Assembly (NCBI GenBank): GCA_045110335.1
Contig: JBGCGB010000019.1
Coordinates: forward strand, 58,485 to 122,484
Direction of reading: 5' to 3'
DNA length: 64,000 nucleotides
Source of the DNA: CALBPI01 sp045110335
GTDB lineage: Bacteria; Pseudomonadota; Gammaproteobacteria; Steroidobacterales; Woeseiaceae
Every line of letters starts with the position of its first letter. The stretch's first letter is position 1. Shown here piece after piece: positions 36,985-46,729 of this stretch. A model generated the notes under the pieces. The model had not been told where the DNA came from. It was given only the letters and a program-made list of their open reading frames with translations, and did not search any database. The position numbers and the translations under genes were made by a program.

Positions 36985-38177
36985 GTCACTCCGCGCTGAA
37001 CCCGGGTTTTGCAGCACTGCAACCCTATCCTTTCGAAAAATTGGCCAAATTGATTCGCGACGTCAAGCCCGCCGATTTAGCACCTATCGCGTTATCAATT
37101 GGTGAGCCTAAACACGCGCCACCTGATTTCGTGCTGGACACTTATCGAAAGCACTTGCTTGAGGGCGTTAGTCGGTACCCTTCAATTAATGGACTAGACA
37201 CGTTGAGACAGTCGGCCGCTGACTGGCTCCAGCGCCGCTTTAACGTAGAGGTCGATGCGGCCCAAATGGTTCAGCCTGTCAACGGGACTCGCGAGGGTTT
37301 GTTCGCTTTTGCACAAGCCTTCATTGACCCTAAAGACAAGCCGCTAGTGCTCATGCCCAATCCGTTCTATCAAATTTATGAAGGTGCCGCATTGATGGCC
37401 GGCGCGACACCGTACTACCTGAATGTGAGTGCCGATCAGAACTTTCTACCCGACCTCGATGCTATCGCTCCTGAAGTCTTGCAACGCACACGCATATTTT
37501 ATTTATGTTCGCCGGTAAACCCGTGCGGCAGTGTGGCGCCTCTCGCCTATCTTCGGCAGCTTGTTGAGATGGCTAAAACCCATGACTTCATCATTGCCGC
37601 CGACGAGTGTTACATCGAGCTTTACCGCGACCAGCCGCCAGTATCGATTCTCAATGCCTGCCCTCTGGACGATAGGATTCCGTTTGAACGGGTGGTTGCG
37701 TTTCATAGCCTGTCGAAACGATCCAACCTGCCCGGTCTTCGGTCCGGTTTCGTCGCAGGCGATCCAACTCTGATCGCCGATTTCCGTCGTTACCGCACAT
37801 ACCATGGGTGCTCAATGTCACTCGCCGTTCAAGAGGCCAGCCAGGCAGCCTGGAGCGACGACACACATGTTTCGCTAAACCGCGAACAGTACAACGATAA
37901 GTTTCGCCTAGCCGATGAGCGACTCTCCCCATTGATGGATTTCGAAGTGCCCGCGGCAGCGTTTTATCTCTGGCCGAACGTTAGCGGCAGCGATGAAACC
38001 TTTTGTCGAGACTTGTACCGCGCCGAAAACGTACTATGCGTACCTGGCAGCTACTTAAGTCGGGATACCGCTGACGGCAATCCTGGTAGCGGATTTGTGC
38101 GGATGTCACTAGTCGCCGATCTACCAACCACCGATGACGCGATACAACGTATCGCACGATTTCTGACCCGAGGATGA
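36981..38177 (+). CDS. dapC: Succinyldiaminopimelate transaminase
   Basis: PLP enzyme forming N-succinyl-LL-diaminopimelate in lysine and peptidoglycan synthesis. Its 398 residues belong to class I/II aminotransferases. They begin LNPGFAALQPYPFEKLAKL, which is typical of DapC, and the Schiff-base lysine is in FHSLSKRSNLPGLRSGF. The start overlaps glnD by 4 bp and dapD follows, which supports DapC over other aminotransferases. Confidence 0.93.
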   Translation: MSHSALNPGFAALQPYPFEKLAKLIRDVKPADLAPIALSIGEPKHAPPDFVLDTYRKHLLEGVSRYPSINGLDTLRQSAADWLQRRFNVEVDAAQMVQPVNGTREGLFAFAQAFIDPKDKPLVLMPNPFYQIYEGAALMAGATPYYLNVSADQNFLPDLDAIAPEVLQRTRIFYLCSPVNPCGSVAPLAYLRQLVEMAKTHDFIIAADECYIELYRDQPPVSILNACPLDDRIPFERVVAFHSLSKRSNLPGLRSGFVAGDPTLIADFRRYRTYHGCSMSLAVQEASQAAWSDDTHVSLNREQYNDKFRLADERLSPLMDFEVPAAAFYLWPNVSGSDETFCRDLYRAENVLCVPGSYLSRDTADGNPGSGFVRMSLVADLPTTDDAIQRIARFLTRG

Positions 38178-38186
38178 TGAACTTTC

Positions 38187-39014
38187 ATGAATAGTGAGCT
38201 AAGAACAAGAATAGAAGCGGCTTGGGATAACAGAGCGTCGCTTTCTACGAACGACGAATCCATTGCCGCAGATGTCAACGCCGCGATTGCAATGCTAAAT
38301 GACGGCACCGCACGAGTTGCAGAACCGACAGACAGCGGCTGGCAGGTCAACGATTGGTTGAAAAAAGCCGTGCTGCTGTCATTCCGCCTAAGAAGCAATC
38401 AACGCATCAGAACCGGACATACAAATTATTACGACAAGGTTCCTCTAAAGTACGCAAATTACAGCGAGGATGACTTTGCTAAAGCCGGTGTACGCGTTGT
38501 GCCGGATGCACAAGTACGGGATGGCGCCTATGTCGCGCCGGATGTCGTGCTGATGCCGTCCTACACCAATATCGGCGCATACATCGACAGCGGCACCATG
38601 GTCGACACATGGGCAACCGTCGGCAGCTGCGCCCAGATCGGGAAAAACGTTCATCTATCCGGCGGCGTCGGGATCGGCGGCGTGCTCGAACCCATTCAAG
38701 CGGCACCAACCATCATCGAAGATGACTGTTTCATTGGCGCACGCTCCGAAATCGTCGAAGGTGTTGTCGTTGAAAAAGGCAGCGTCGTATCGATGGGCGT
38801 CTACATTGGTCAAAGTACTCGGATCTATGATCGCGAAACTGATGAAGTCAGCTACGGCCGCGTGCCGGCCGGCAGTGTCGTGGTTGCTGGAAACCTGCCT
38901 GCCGCCAATGGGCGTTATTCGCTTTATGCCGCCGTCATCGTTAAGAAAGTCGACGCAAAGACTCGCTCCAAAGTGGGACTAAACACACTGCTGCGCGAGG
39001 CTGCCGAAGCATGA
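38187..39014 (+). CDS. dapD: 2,3,4,5-tetrahydropyridine-2,6-dicarboxylate N-succinyltransferase
   Basis: Succinylates tetrahydrodipicolinate. The 275 residues (E. coli 274) contain a left-handed beta-helix with VVLMPSYTNIGAYIDSGTMV and SGGVGIGGVLEPIQAAPTII. It sits between dapC and the ArsC-like gene, nine bases after dapC. Confidence 0.98.
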   Translation: MNSELRTRIEAAWDNRASLSTNDESIAADVNAAIAMLNDGTARVAEPTDSGWQVNDWLKKAVLLSFRLRSNQRIRTGHTNYYDKVPLKYANYSEDDFAKAGVRVVPDAQVRDGAYVAPDVVLMPSYTNIGAYIDSGTMVDTWATVGSCAQIGKNVHLSGGVGIGGVLEPIQAAPTIIEDDCFIGARSEIVEGVVVEKGSVVSMGVYIGQSTRIYDRETDEVSYGRVPAGSVVVAGNLPAANGRYSLYAAVIVKKVDAKTRSKVGLNTLLREAAEA

Positions 39015-39364
39015 AAGTTACCGTTCATGGATTAAAAAATTGCGACACTTGTCGGAAGGCTGTCAAGTGGCTGGATAATGCCAACCGTGAATACGCGTTT
39101 GTCGATGTCCGTCAATCGCCGCCAACAAGCGCAGTCTTGAAATCGGCGTTAGCGACCGTCGGTGTTGACAAGCTAGTTAACAAACGATCAACGACCTGGC
39201 GCTCGTTGAGCGAATCGGAGCGGGCTTTGGCAACTGATGGGCAAGCACTGTCGCTGCTCGAGGCGCACCCTACGCTGATGAAGCGACCTTTGTTGGTCGT
39301 CGACACCGCTGTCACCGTAGGATTCGATCCGGCAGATCCAGTGTGGCAATCGGTGAACAGATAG
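39011..39364 (+). CDS. yffB: ArsC/Spx-family reductase (YffB-like)
   Basis: A 117-residue thioredoxin-fold protein of the ArsC/Spx family. The N-terminal VHGLKNCDTCRKAVKWL has a CxxC pair, and ATWRS-like TTWRSLSESE and LMKRPLLVVD follow. E. coli yffB lies beside dapE and this gene also sits directly before dapE. A glutathione-dependent thiol reductase role is proposed for the family; the substrate is unknown. It overlaps dapD by 4 bp. Confidence 0.88.
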   Translation: MKVTVHGLKNCDTCRKAVKWLDNANREYAFVDVRQSPPTSAVLKSALATVGVDKLVNKRSTTWRSLSESERALATDGQALSLLEAHPTLMKRPLLVVDTAVTVGFDPADPVWQSVNR

Positions 39365-39480
39365 CACCGACGACCAAACTCATTCCGACACGCAATGTAG
39401 GCCGGCAATTTTTAGAACCCCGTCAGCGATCAAAACTTCACGACGTAATAACTACGTTCGCAACAACCGCAAGTAACACA

Positions 39481-40641
39481 ATGAATCAACCAAAAACTGA
39501 TCACCAACGCGCCATCGAGCTCACCCAAGCGCTCATTAAACGTCAGTCGATTACACCGGATGATGCGGGATGTCAGTCGTTGATGGCCGACATTCTCGCC
39601 CCGCTGGGGTTCAAGAACGAACCTATGCCGTTTGGTGACGGCGAGTCCCGGACGGAAAACCTATGGTCGCGACGCGGCGACTCAAGCCCCGTGCTCTGTT
39701 TCGCAGGACACACGGATGTGGTGCCAACGGGGCCGGTGGAAAACTGGCATACACCGCCTTTCGATGCTGTCATCAAAGACGGTATTTTGTACGGTCGCGG
39801 CGCTGCCGATATGAAAGCGAGCCTTGCGGCAATGCTGACAGCGAACGAGCGCTTTTGCGAAGATTTTCCCGACCATAACGGTTCAATCGCACTACTCATC
39901 ACAAGCGACGAGGAAGGTCCCGCAGATAACGGCACCGTTAAGGTGATGGAGACGTTAGCGGCACGCGATGAGAACATTGACTGGTGCGTCGTCGGCGAAC
40001 CTTCCAGCCACCAGAAACTGGGCGACCTGGTCCGCATCGGACGGCGTGGATCACTTAGTGGCATCCTTGAAGTCAAGGGTATCCAGGGACATGTTGCCTA
40101 TCCCGAGCTGGCGCGAAACCCGATTCAAACTTTCGCACCGGTACTCGATGCGCTTTACCAAATGCCCCTCGACGATGGCAATGTGCACTTTCCGCCCACC
40201 TCTTTTCAATTCGTCATGATCGAAGCCGGTACAGGTGCGCCCAACGTCACTCCCGGTTCATTGAAAGCTAGATTCAATTTTCGCTATTCCACCGAGTGGA
40301 CAGCAGAGTCACTGCAAGAAAAAGTGGAAGCACTTCTCAACAGTTTTGATCTCGATTATGAGCTCCGGTGGCGTCGATCGGGGGATCCGTTCCTAACCAA
40401 GCCGGGCGAGCTAACCAATGCGGTCACGGAAGCCATCCAAGCCCAAACCGGAGCGCCTGTTGAGCTCTCTACCGGCGGCGGGACGTCGGATGGCAGATTT
40501 ATCTCGCCCCACGGCGTCGATGTCGTCGAACTCGGTCCGGTCAACGCGACTATTCACAAAGTTAACGAACAGGTACGTACGGAAGACATTGGTAAATTAG
40601 CTGACATCTACTACGACATCATGCGTAAATTACTGACTTGA
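39481..40641 (+). CDS. dapE: Succinyl-diaminopimelate desuccinylase
   Basis: Dinuclear zinc amidohydrolase (M20) yielding LL-diaminopimelate and succinate. The ATG at 39481 (MNQPKTDHQRAIELTQALIK) gives 386 residues; the open frame back to 39343 overlaps the ArsC-like gene and looks non-coding. Metal-site motifs are LCFAGHTDVVPTGP, GRGAADMKASLAAM and TSDEEGPADNGT. It converges with dsbB and overlaps it by 12 bp. Confidence 0.96.
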   Translation: MNQPKTDHQRAIELTQALIKRQSITPDDAGCQSLMADILAPLGFKNEPMPFGDGESRTENLWSRRGDSSPVLCFAGHTDVVPTGPVENWHTPPFDAVIKDGILYGRGAADMKASLAAMLTANERFCEDFPDHNGSIALLITSDEEGPADNGTVKVMETLAARDENIDWCVVGEPSSHQKLGDLVRIGRRGSLSGILEVKGIQGHVAYPELARNPIQTFAPVLDALYQMPLDDGNVHFPPTSFQFVMIEAGTGAPNVTPGSLKARFNFRYSTEWTAESLQEKVEALLNSFDLDYELRWRRSGDPFLTKPGELTNAVTEAIQAQTGAPVELSTGGGTSDGRFISPHGVDVVELGPVNATIHKVNEQVRTEDIGKLADIYYDIMRKLLT

Positions 40642-41151
40642 AGTTTGTGGTAACGGACGACTAAACACGAAAACAATCATCAACGACCATATCGTCAACG
40701 TGCCGGTACCGATCGCTACCCACGCGGGCATGCTAAGGCCCAGAAATTGCCAGCTGATTTGTGCACATTCGCCCGATGCCGATAACACTTTCTCGATCAC
40801 TGAAAAGAGCGGCAAGGTGTCGAGCATGAACTCAAGCCCAGCGCCACAGCTCGGCACCTGATCGGCAGGCAGTCCCTGTAACCAAACATGACGCCCTGCA
40901 ATACCAACACCAGCGCCGGCGGACAAGACGCCTAACAGACCGTATACAACTTGACCCTTGCGCTTTGGATTGTGCAACAGGGCAATCAGCGCAACCAAGA
41001 TAAAAGCAATGACGGCGATTCGCTGAAAAACACACAGTGGACAGGGGAACAACTCAAGTACGTATTGGGCATAGAGCGCATAGGCCATCATGCCCACGCT
41101 AACGATCAACCCGATAAGCCACGCTTTCCGAGCAGAAATATTAATGATCAT
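40630..41151 (-). CDS. dsbB: Disulfide bond formation protein DsbB
   Basis: Inner-membrane quinone reductase that reoxidises DsbA. The 173 residues have four predicted membrane segments. The first periplasmic loop has CPLC (LFPCPLCVFQR) and the second has a more widely spaced cysteine pair (PSCGAGL and SGECAQISW). It is the last gene of the phoB-phoR-phoU-dsbB run, overlapping phoU by 11 bp. Confidence 0.94.
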   Translation of the reverse strand: MIINISARKAWLIGLIVSVGMMAYALYAQYVLELFPCPLCVFQRIAVIAFILVALIALLHNPKRKGQVVYGLLGVLSAGAGVGIAGRHVWLQGLPADQVPSCGAGLEFMLDTLPLFSVIEKVLSASGECAQISWQFLGLSMPAWVAIGTGTLTIWSLMIVFVFSRPLPQTSSQ

Positions 41152-41881
41152 CGTGAGTTTCCTCCAGTTCAGGTACAGCGCCGAGCTCTATCTCATCGGT
41201 CGCAATGTGCCGTACATCTTTTCCATGCACCATGTAGATCACGTACTCGCCAATATTCTTGGCATGATCACCGATACGCTCCAATGAACGCGCCGCCCAC
41301 GTCACATTCATGACGCGCTTGATGGTGCGCGGGTCTTCCATCATGAATGTGATGCATTGCCGTTGAATGTTCTCGTACTCCTGATCCACTTCCTCATCGT
41401 CACGCACCATTTGCAACGCCGCCGCCGCATCCAATCGGGCGAAAGCATCCATCGCCGATTGGACCATTCGTTTGACGTGACTGCCCATTGACTTTAGTTC
41501 TCTGTAGGAACCCCGCGGCCTATCCATTGTCGCGAGTTTGGACGCCAAAAAGCCGATTTTCTCGGCCTCATCGCCAATACGCTCGAGATCGGTGATTGTC
41601 TTGATGACCGCCACGATGAGCCGTAAATCAGAAGGCGTCGAATTACTAGCAGCGAGGATGCGACTGCACTCCTCATCGATAGCGACTTCGGCACGGTTGA
41701 CCTTGTAATCATCGTGGGCCACTTTGAGGCCCAATTCGCTGTTACCCGAGACCACAGCTTCAATCGCGGCGGCCAGTTGCGACTCAACCAAACCGCCCAT
41801 CGCAAGCACGCTGCTGCGCAGGTCTTCAAGATCCTGGCTGAAGCGCTCGGGTAACTGTTCCATAAGATCGCTTGATTGCAT
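41141..41881 (-). CDS. phoU: Phosphate signalling regulator PhoU
   Basis: Cytosolic negative regulator linking phosphate transport to PhoR. The 246 residues form two PhoU helical repeats with characteristic metal-binding-like ERIGDEAEKI and ERIGDHAKNIGEYVIYMVHG. It is downstream of phoR with a 97-bp gap. No pst transporter genes occur in the window. Confidence 0.96.
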   Translation of the reverse strand: MQSSDLMEQLPERFSQDLEDLRSSVLAMGGLVESQLAAAIEAVVSGNSELGLKVAHDDYKVNRAEVAIDEECSRILAASNSTPSDLRLIVAVIKTITDLERIGDEAEKIGFLASKLATMDRPRGSYRELKSMGSHVKRMVQSAMDAFARLDAAAALQMVRDDEEVDQEYENIQRQCITFMMEDPRTIKRVMNVTWAARSLERIGDHAKNIGEYVIYMVHGKDVRHIATDEIELGAVPELEETHDDH

Positions 41882-41978
41882 GCGCTGACCCGCCTACGTT
41901 GCTACCTCTATAGTCTTTGCAAAGTGTATCAGGTTGTTTGCGCCGAAACGGCATGCAAACGCAATCCCCGAGCGGTAC

Positions 41979-43298
41979 TTAAGCGGTTCGAAATGCCTTG
42001 ATAGCTGCGGTCTTGCGTTCGATCAATCGTGATTTCGGGAAGATGCAACAAAACTCGCTACCTACATTAATTTCACTTTCAATCGTGAGCTCTGCGTCAT
42101 GACGAGCTAAGGCGTGTTTGACGATCGCAAGACCCAGCCCTACACCACCAGTGTCACGTTCCCGGCCACGGTTAACACGATAGAATCGCTCGGTAAGTCG
42201 TGGAATATCTTCGTCCGCGATTCCTTCACCCTGATCAATCACAACCAAGTGAGCCTCACCCTCAGCGCCATCGCACCAGCGCAGCACGATCTCGCTACCT
42301 TCCGGACTGTAACGCAGAGCGTTTGTCAGAAGGTTCGTCGCAATCGATGTGATATCAGAGTGATCACCCAGAATCGCATTGGCAGATTCGATGCGAACAA
42401 TAACCGACCGGCTTTCATCATCATAAGGTGCGGCAACTTCACGCAAGATTGCGCCGACATCGACCTCATTTTCCAGAGACGCCTGACGCTTCATTTCGAG
42501 CTTCGATAATGCGAGCAACTCATCGAGCATGTTCCGCATTCGATCCGCTTGGCGCGTCATTTCATTCAGAGGCTTTTGCCAAACTCCGGCCAGTTCCGGA
42601 TCCTCACTCATGGCATCGAGATAACCGTTAATCACCGTTAGCGGCGTTCTAAGCTCATGCGACGCATTAGCAACAAAGTCCCGTCGCATACGATTCAATC
42701 GTGTTCTCTCTGTGATATCGCGAATAATCAGCAGTCGATTACCACGACTGTAAGGCACGATTGTCAGGCTCAACCATCCATCCTCGATATATCGGGAAGG
42801 CAATACAACATTCTGGCTGAAGTCACCATTTTGTAGGTAAGTCCGAAACGCCGGATCCCGGATCAAATTATCAATCCGTTGACCACGGTCACGTCGCCGG
42901 CGCAGCCCGACCAGTTTGCGAGCAGCGGTGTTGTAACGTTCGATCTCGTTGTTATTGTTCAACGACACGATACCGTCGGGCAGCTCATTCGTTGACAAGC
43001 GCAGTTCTTTCATCAGCTCCCGATGACGGCCCTTATGCTTGTTAACTTTCAATTGCTCACGGCGAATGCCAGCGAACACACTCGACCAGACACCGTCGCT
43101 TTTAGTTTCAGCTATTTTCGCGCCGGCAGTTAACGCACGATCCAGCTGAATAAGTTCATGTAGGTGATAGCCCACGACGCCAGCGAGGCAAACGCAGGCA
43201 CCAACCAGCGGAAACCCTAGCAATGCGCCGAATCCGCATCCGGCAAGTACGATCGCGACTATCTCGGCGACTAGTTGGTAATGATCACGGGTCATCAT
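41979..43298 (-). CDS. phoR: Phosphate regulon sensor kinase PhoR
   Basis: Membrane histidine kinase. The 439 residues have an N-terminal pair of hydrophobic segments (about 8-45), a PAS-like region (about 105-200), HisKA with phospho-acceptor ASHELRTPLTVINGYLD, and an HATPase domain with IATNLLTNALRYSPEG, DQGEGIADED and GGVGLGLAIVKHAL. The ATG overlaps the phoB stop (4 bp). Confidence 0.96.
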   Translation of the reverse strand: MMTRDHYQLVAEIVAIVLAGCGFGALLGFPLVGACVCLAGVVGYHLHELIQLDRALTAGAKIAETKSDGVWSSVFAGIRREQLKVNKHKGRHRELMKELRLSTNELPDGIVSLNNNNEIERYNTAARKLVGLRRRRDRGQRIDNLIRDPAFRTYLQNGDFSQNVVLPSRYIEDGWLSLTIVPYSRGNRLLIIRDITERTRLNRMRRDFVANASHELRTPLTVINGYLDAMSEDPELAGVWQKPLNEMTRQADRMRNMLDELLALSKLEMKRQASLENEVDVGAILREVAAPYDDESRSVIVRIESANAILGDHSDITSIATNLLTNALRYSPEGSEIVLRWCDGAEGEAHLVVIDQGEGIADEDIPRLTERFYRVNRGRERDTGGVGLGLAIVKHALARHDAELTIESEINVGSEFCCIFPKSRLIERKTAAIKAFRTA

Positions 43299-43987
43299 TC
43301 ATCCTTGGCAGAAAAACGATAACCTGCCCCTCTCACCGTTTGTATCAAGCCTGCTGTTTGAAAGGGCTCAAGCACTTTCCGGAGCCGCCGAATATGGACA
43401 TCCACCGTACGCTCTTCAACATAAACGTTCGCGCCCCAAACTCGATCCAACAGTTGCGCACGGCTATAGACCCGATCGGGGTGAGTCATTAGAAACTTGA
43501 GTAATCGATACTCTTTCGGCCCGAGCGAGATCTCTTCGTCCCCAACAAAAACACGATGTCCGACAGCATCAATTTTCAGATTACCGGCGACATGCGTTTC
43601 GTTAACTGTTGAGCTTGAACGACGAAGAACCGCTTGTATTCGGGATAACAACTCACGCGATGAAAAAGGCTTTGTAATGTAGTCATCCGCACCACTATCC
43701 AAGCCGCGTACTTTGTCATGCTCATCAGCGCGCGCCGTGAGCATAATGATCGCCAAATCCTCATGCGAGGATTCACGGCGAAGATAGCGCGTCAATTCCA
43801 GACCACTCATGTCCGGCAGCATCCAGTCGATCAATGCGAGATCTGCCCCGGTATCGGCGAGCGCCCGCTTGGCAGACTCACAATCAGCGGCCTGCAATAC
43901 CTCATAACCCGCACGCTGCAAATGAAACGCGACCATATCGCTGATCGCGCTTTCATCTTCAACAATTAACACGCGTGCAGCGCTCAT
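43295..43987 (-). CDS. phoB: Phosphate regulon response regulator PhoB
   Basis: OmpR-type regulator binding Pho boxes. The ATG at 43987 has GGAG five bases upstream; a GTG at 43993 is less likely. The product has 230 residues: receiver domain with LIDWMLPDMSGLEL (phospho-Asp) and LTARADEHDKVRGLDSGADD, then a winged helix (SLGPKEYRLLKFLMTHPDRV). Its upstream region contains a Pho box, consistent with autoregulation. Confidence 0.96.
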   Translation of the reverse strand: MSAARVLIVEDESAISDMVAFHLQRAGYEVLQAADCESAKRALADTGADLALIDWMLPDMSGLELTRYLRRESSHEDLAIIMLTARADEHDKVRGLDSGADDYITKPFSSRELLSRIQAVLRRSSSTVNETHVAGNLKIDAVGHRVFVGDEEISLGPKEYRLLKFLMTHPDRVYSRAQLLDRVWGANVYVEERTVDVHIRRLRKVLEPFQTAGLIQTVRGAGYRFSAKDE

Positions 43988-44032
43988 CTTCACTCCAGAC
44001 TCTCAACTATCCCACCATTACACGACCCTACC

Positions 44033-44050
44033 GTTACAAACATGTTACAG
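44033..44050 (-). promoter_or_regulatory. Pho box upstream of phoB
   Basis: Minus strand CTGTAAC-ATGT-TTGTAAC: two 7-bp direct repeats 11 bp apart, close to the consensus CTGTCAT repeat unit with a 4-bp spacer, 46 bp before the phoB ATG. Confidence 0.75.
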
Positions 44051-44078
44051 GTTCTCGAATAGCGGAATCCGCGGCCGG

Positions 44079-44771
44079 TTATACAGGCTTCTTGGGCTTG
44101 CTGGCGACGTCATTGCGAAGATACGCCGCACGCGCCGAATCGGGGTTTTCCCAGTCGGCAGCCGGAGCGACCGCAGCGAGCTCAATCAGTCCTTTCGCAT
44201 CAGCGCGTATGTTGCTTAAGTCTCGCAAATCGGCATAGCGGTCTTTCAACGATGGCAACGCCGTCCACGCATTGCCCAGCGCAAAGTCGCCATCCCGCAA
44301 AACGATGCTTTCTGGGTCGGCCAGGCTATCGGCTTCGAGCACTTGCGCAATGCCCTCAACATCTCGAGTGAAACGCCCCTGATAAACCTCACCGAGACGC
44401 GCATCCTGCGCAACATGAAACCGTGGGGCCGAGACCTTCGTCATCGCATTTTGGGCGATGACGCGTAATGAAGAGACACCAAGCGCGGGTACCTGCAAAC
44501 CCTTGGCCAGTCCCTGCGATAGGGCAATAGCGATTCGCACACCCGTAAACGAGCCCGGACCACGACCAAAAGTCACGCCCTCCACCCGATCCATACTGAC
44601 GCCACGAACAGCCAATACATCGTCAATCATCTGCATGATTCGTTGGGTGTGCTGACGCGGCTCGTTAATTGTCTGCACATGAATTTCACCACCCGATAGC
44701 AAGCCGACAGAACACAACTCAGTCGATGTCTCCAATCCGAGAATAACCATGGGCTTCGAGCGAGCTGTCAT
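44079..44771 (-). CDS. tsaB: tRNA threonylcarbamoyladenosine biosynthesis protein TsaB
   Basis: Partner of TsaD and TsaE in making t6A37. The 230 residues have the ASKHA fold start ILGLETSTELCSVGLLSGG and the motif GVTFGRGPGSFTGVRIAIAL. It overlaps the upstream helicase gene by 4 bp; a yoaA-tsaB pair is also found in E. coli. Confidence 0.95.
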   Translation of the reverse strand: MTARSKPMVILGLETSTELCSVGLLSGGEIHVQTINEPRQHTQRIMQMIDDVLAVRGVSMDRVEGVTFGRGPGSFTGVRIAIALSQGLAKGLQVPALGVSSLRVIAQNAMTKVSAPRFHVAQDARLGEVYQGRFTRDVEGIAQVLEADSLADPESIVLRDGDFALGNAWTALPSLKDRYADLRDLSNIRADAKGLIELAAVAPAADWENPDSARAAYLRNDVASKPKKPV

Positions 44772-46702
44772 GCGACTGATACCCCTTGCTGATCTGTTTG
44801 CTGAAAGCCTTCCAAGAAAGACACCGCAGCATCGCCGGTCTCAACAACCGGCAATGGTGCCAGTGCGCTTAAAAACACCCGCCCGTAACTCTTGTTGTGA
44901 AGCCGGGGATCGCCAATCGCTATAACGCCAAAATCAGTCGCATCCCTTAGCAATCGGCCGACCCCCTGTTTTAGCGCTAGTACGGCTTGCGGCAGCTGGT
45001 GCTCCATAAACGGATTGCGCCCCTGGGCGCGCAGCCATGCGCTGCGCGCGACCAACAAGGGATCGTCAGGCGCGGCAAACGGCAATTTATCTATGACCAC
45101 AATGGACAACGCATCGCCCCGCACATCGACACCCTCCCAAAAAGTACCCGTCGCCAACAGCACCGCATTGCCGTCGGCGCGGAAAGCGCGCAACAGTTGA
45201 TCGCGTGGCGCATCACCTTGCACATACAGTGGTCTACCGCCAAGCAGATCCGGACGCGCCGCAAACCATTCGGCACTTTCATTCAATGCCCGATAACTGG
45301 TGTGCAGGAAAAAGGCACCACCTGGTGTGGCAGCAAGTAGCGGTGTCGTCTGTTCCAACAGTTTGGCCACATAGCCGGGCGCCGATGGCATCGGCAACGC
45401 TTTAGGCACGAACAACAGGCCACGGGTAGCAAGGTCAAACGGCGTCTCAAATTTCAGGCAGCGCGCATCTTGCAGACCCAGTCGATCCGTAAAATGAGAA
45501 AAATCCTCGCCAACGGCAAGCGTTGCTGATGTCATCACCCATGCCGCCTCCGTCGCCTCAATAGCCGCGCGCATTCGTGCCGAGACATCCAACGGCGTCA
45601 TGTGCACCCGCAGTCCCCGCGACGTCACCTCAAGCCATCGCAAACCTTCATCGTCATCAGCCGCACTGGCAATATTCAGCCGATCAAATAATCGAATCAG
45701 CCGCTCTAACAATTGTTGGATTGCAGGGTCCTGATCAGGCAAGTCATCCACGTGACCAATCAAAACTTGTAGCGTCTCACGCACTTCTGAAAGGCAATCA
45801 TGCACCTCGGCGCTCAGGTTAATCAGATCATGCCTTCCCGTGTCCCGCGGCGCGGATTCGCGCAGCTTGGATAATGCCGTTCTTGCGGTCCTTAGCCCCT
45901 CAGCAAACTTCGGTCCGCCGAGTGCTCTAGCACCGACTTCAATCTCATCAAAGAGATCATTGAGCTGTCGGCTGGAAACACTGACGCCGAAGAACTGAAG
46001 CGCGATGTCGGGTACCTGATGCGCCTCATCGATCACTATCGCATCGGCGTCCGGCAAGAACTCGACAAACCCGCCCTCTCGAAAAGCGAGATCGGCCAGC
46101 AGCAAGTGATGATTTACAACAACAAGATCGGCTTTTTGAGCGGACCTTCTGGCCGCTGCGACATAACAGTCTTCATAAAAAGGACACTGTTGCCCGAGAC
46201 AATTATCCGTCGTCGATGTCACTCGTGGCCAGACGGCAGCATCCTCGGCAATTCCGGTAACTTCTGCCTTATCCCCCGTTCGAGTTGCATCGCGCCAGGC
46301 CCGCAGTGTCGTCGATTCCTTGCTGGTCAGCGCGGCAGCGTCTCGCAGGCTGTCTTCCAGCCGCTGTAAACATAGGTAATTCGCACGGCCTTTCAGGAGC
46401 GCTGTTTTTACGGGCCGACCCACTGCGTTGGAAATCAGCGGTAGATCCCGGTGATAGAGTTGGTCCTGCAACGCCTTCGTGCCTGTCGACACAATGGTTC
46501 GACAACCGCCCAGCAATGCCGGCAACAAGTAAGCAAAGGTTTTACCGGTACCCGTCCCCGCTTCGACCACCAGATGGTCGCAGCGCTGCATCGCCTCGGA
46601 AACGGCGGTCGCCATAAGTTGCTGGGAAATACGCGGCTTGTAACCTTCAATGACCGACGCGACGCTGCCGTCAGCGGAGAAAATTTCATCGAAATCGAGC
46701 AT
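44768..46702 (-). CDS. yoaA: DinG/XPD-family iron-sulfur helicase, YoaA-like
   Basis: Predicted 5'-3' superfamily 2 helicase of 644 residues. Walker A is VVEAGTGTGKTFAYLLPAL (about 46-64). The DEAH box is VIDEAHQVPD. Cysteines NCLGQQCPFYEDC in the insert match the 4Fe-4S cluster site, and C-terminal motif VI is QGVGRLLRD. Its place before tsaB favours YoaA over DinG. In E. coli YoaA works with the polymerase III chi subunit in repair. Confidence 0.93.
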   Translation of the reverse strand: MLDFDEIFSADGSVASVIEGYKPRISQQLMATAVSEAMQRCDHLVVEAGTGTGKTFAYLLPALLGGCRTIVSTGTKALQDQLYHRDLPLISNAVGRPVKTALLKGRANYLCLQRLEDSLRDAAALTSKESTTLRAWRDATRTGDKAEVTGIAEDAAVWPRVTSTTDNCLGQQCPFYEDCYVAAARRSAQKADLVVVNHHLLLADLAFREGGFVEFLPDADAIVIDEAHQVPDIALQFFGVSVSSRQLNDLFDEIEVGARALGGPKFAEGLRTARTALSKLRESAPRDTGRHDLINLSAEVHDCLSEVRETLQVLIGHVDDLPDQDPAIQQLLERLIRLFDRLNIASAADDDEGLRWLEVTSRGLRVHMTPLDVSARMRAAIEATEAAWVMTSATLAVGEDFSHFTDRLGLQDARCLKFETPFDLATRGLLFVPKALPMPSAPGYVAKLLEQTTPLLAATPGGAFFLHTSYRALNESAEWFAARPDLLGGRPLYVQGDAPRDQLLRAFRADGNAVLLATGTFWEGVDVRGDALSIVVIDKLPFAAPDDPLLVARSAWLRAQGRNPFMEHQLPQAVLALKQGVGRLLRDATDFGVIAIGDPRLHNKSYGRVFLSALAPLPVVETGDAAVSFLEGFQQTDQQGVSVA

Positions 46703-46729
46703 CCGCGAATGATACCGCGGAACAGGTCA

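Noticed and set aside
39343..39480. Extended N-terminus of DapE
   Set aside because: It overlaps the ArsC-like gene, has no family similarity, and a family-typical start exists at 39481.
46702..46721. Terminator between the giant gene and the YoaA-like helicase
   Set aside because: The 6-bp repeat TCCGCG / CGCGGA has no U-run on either strand.
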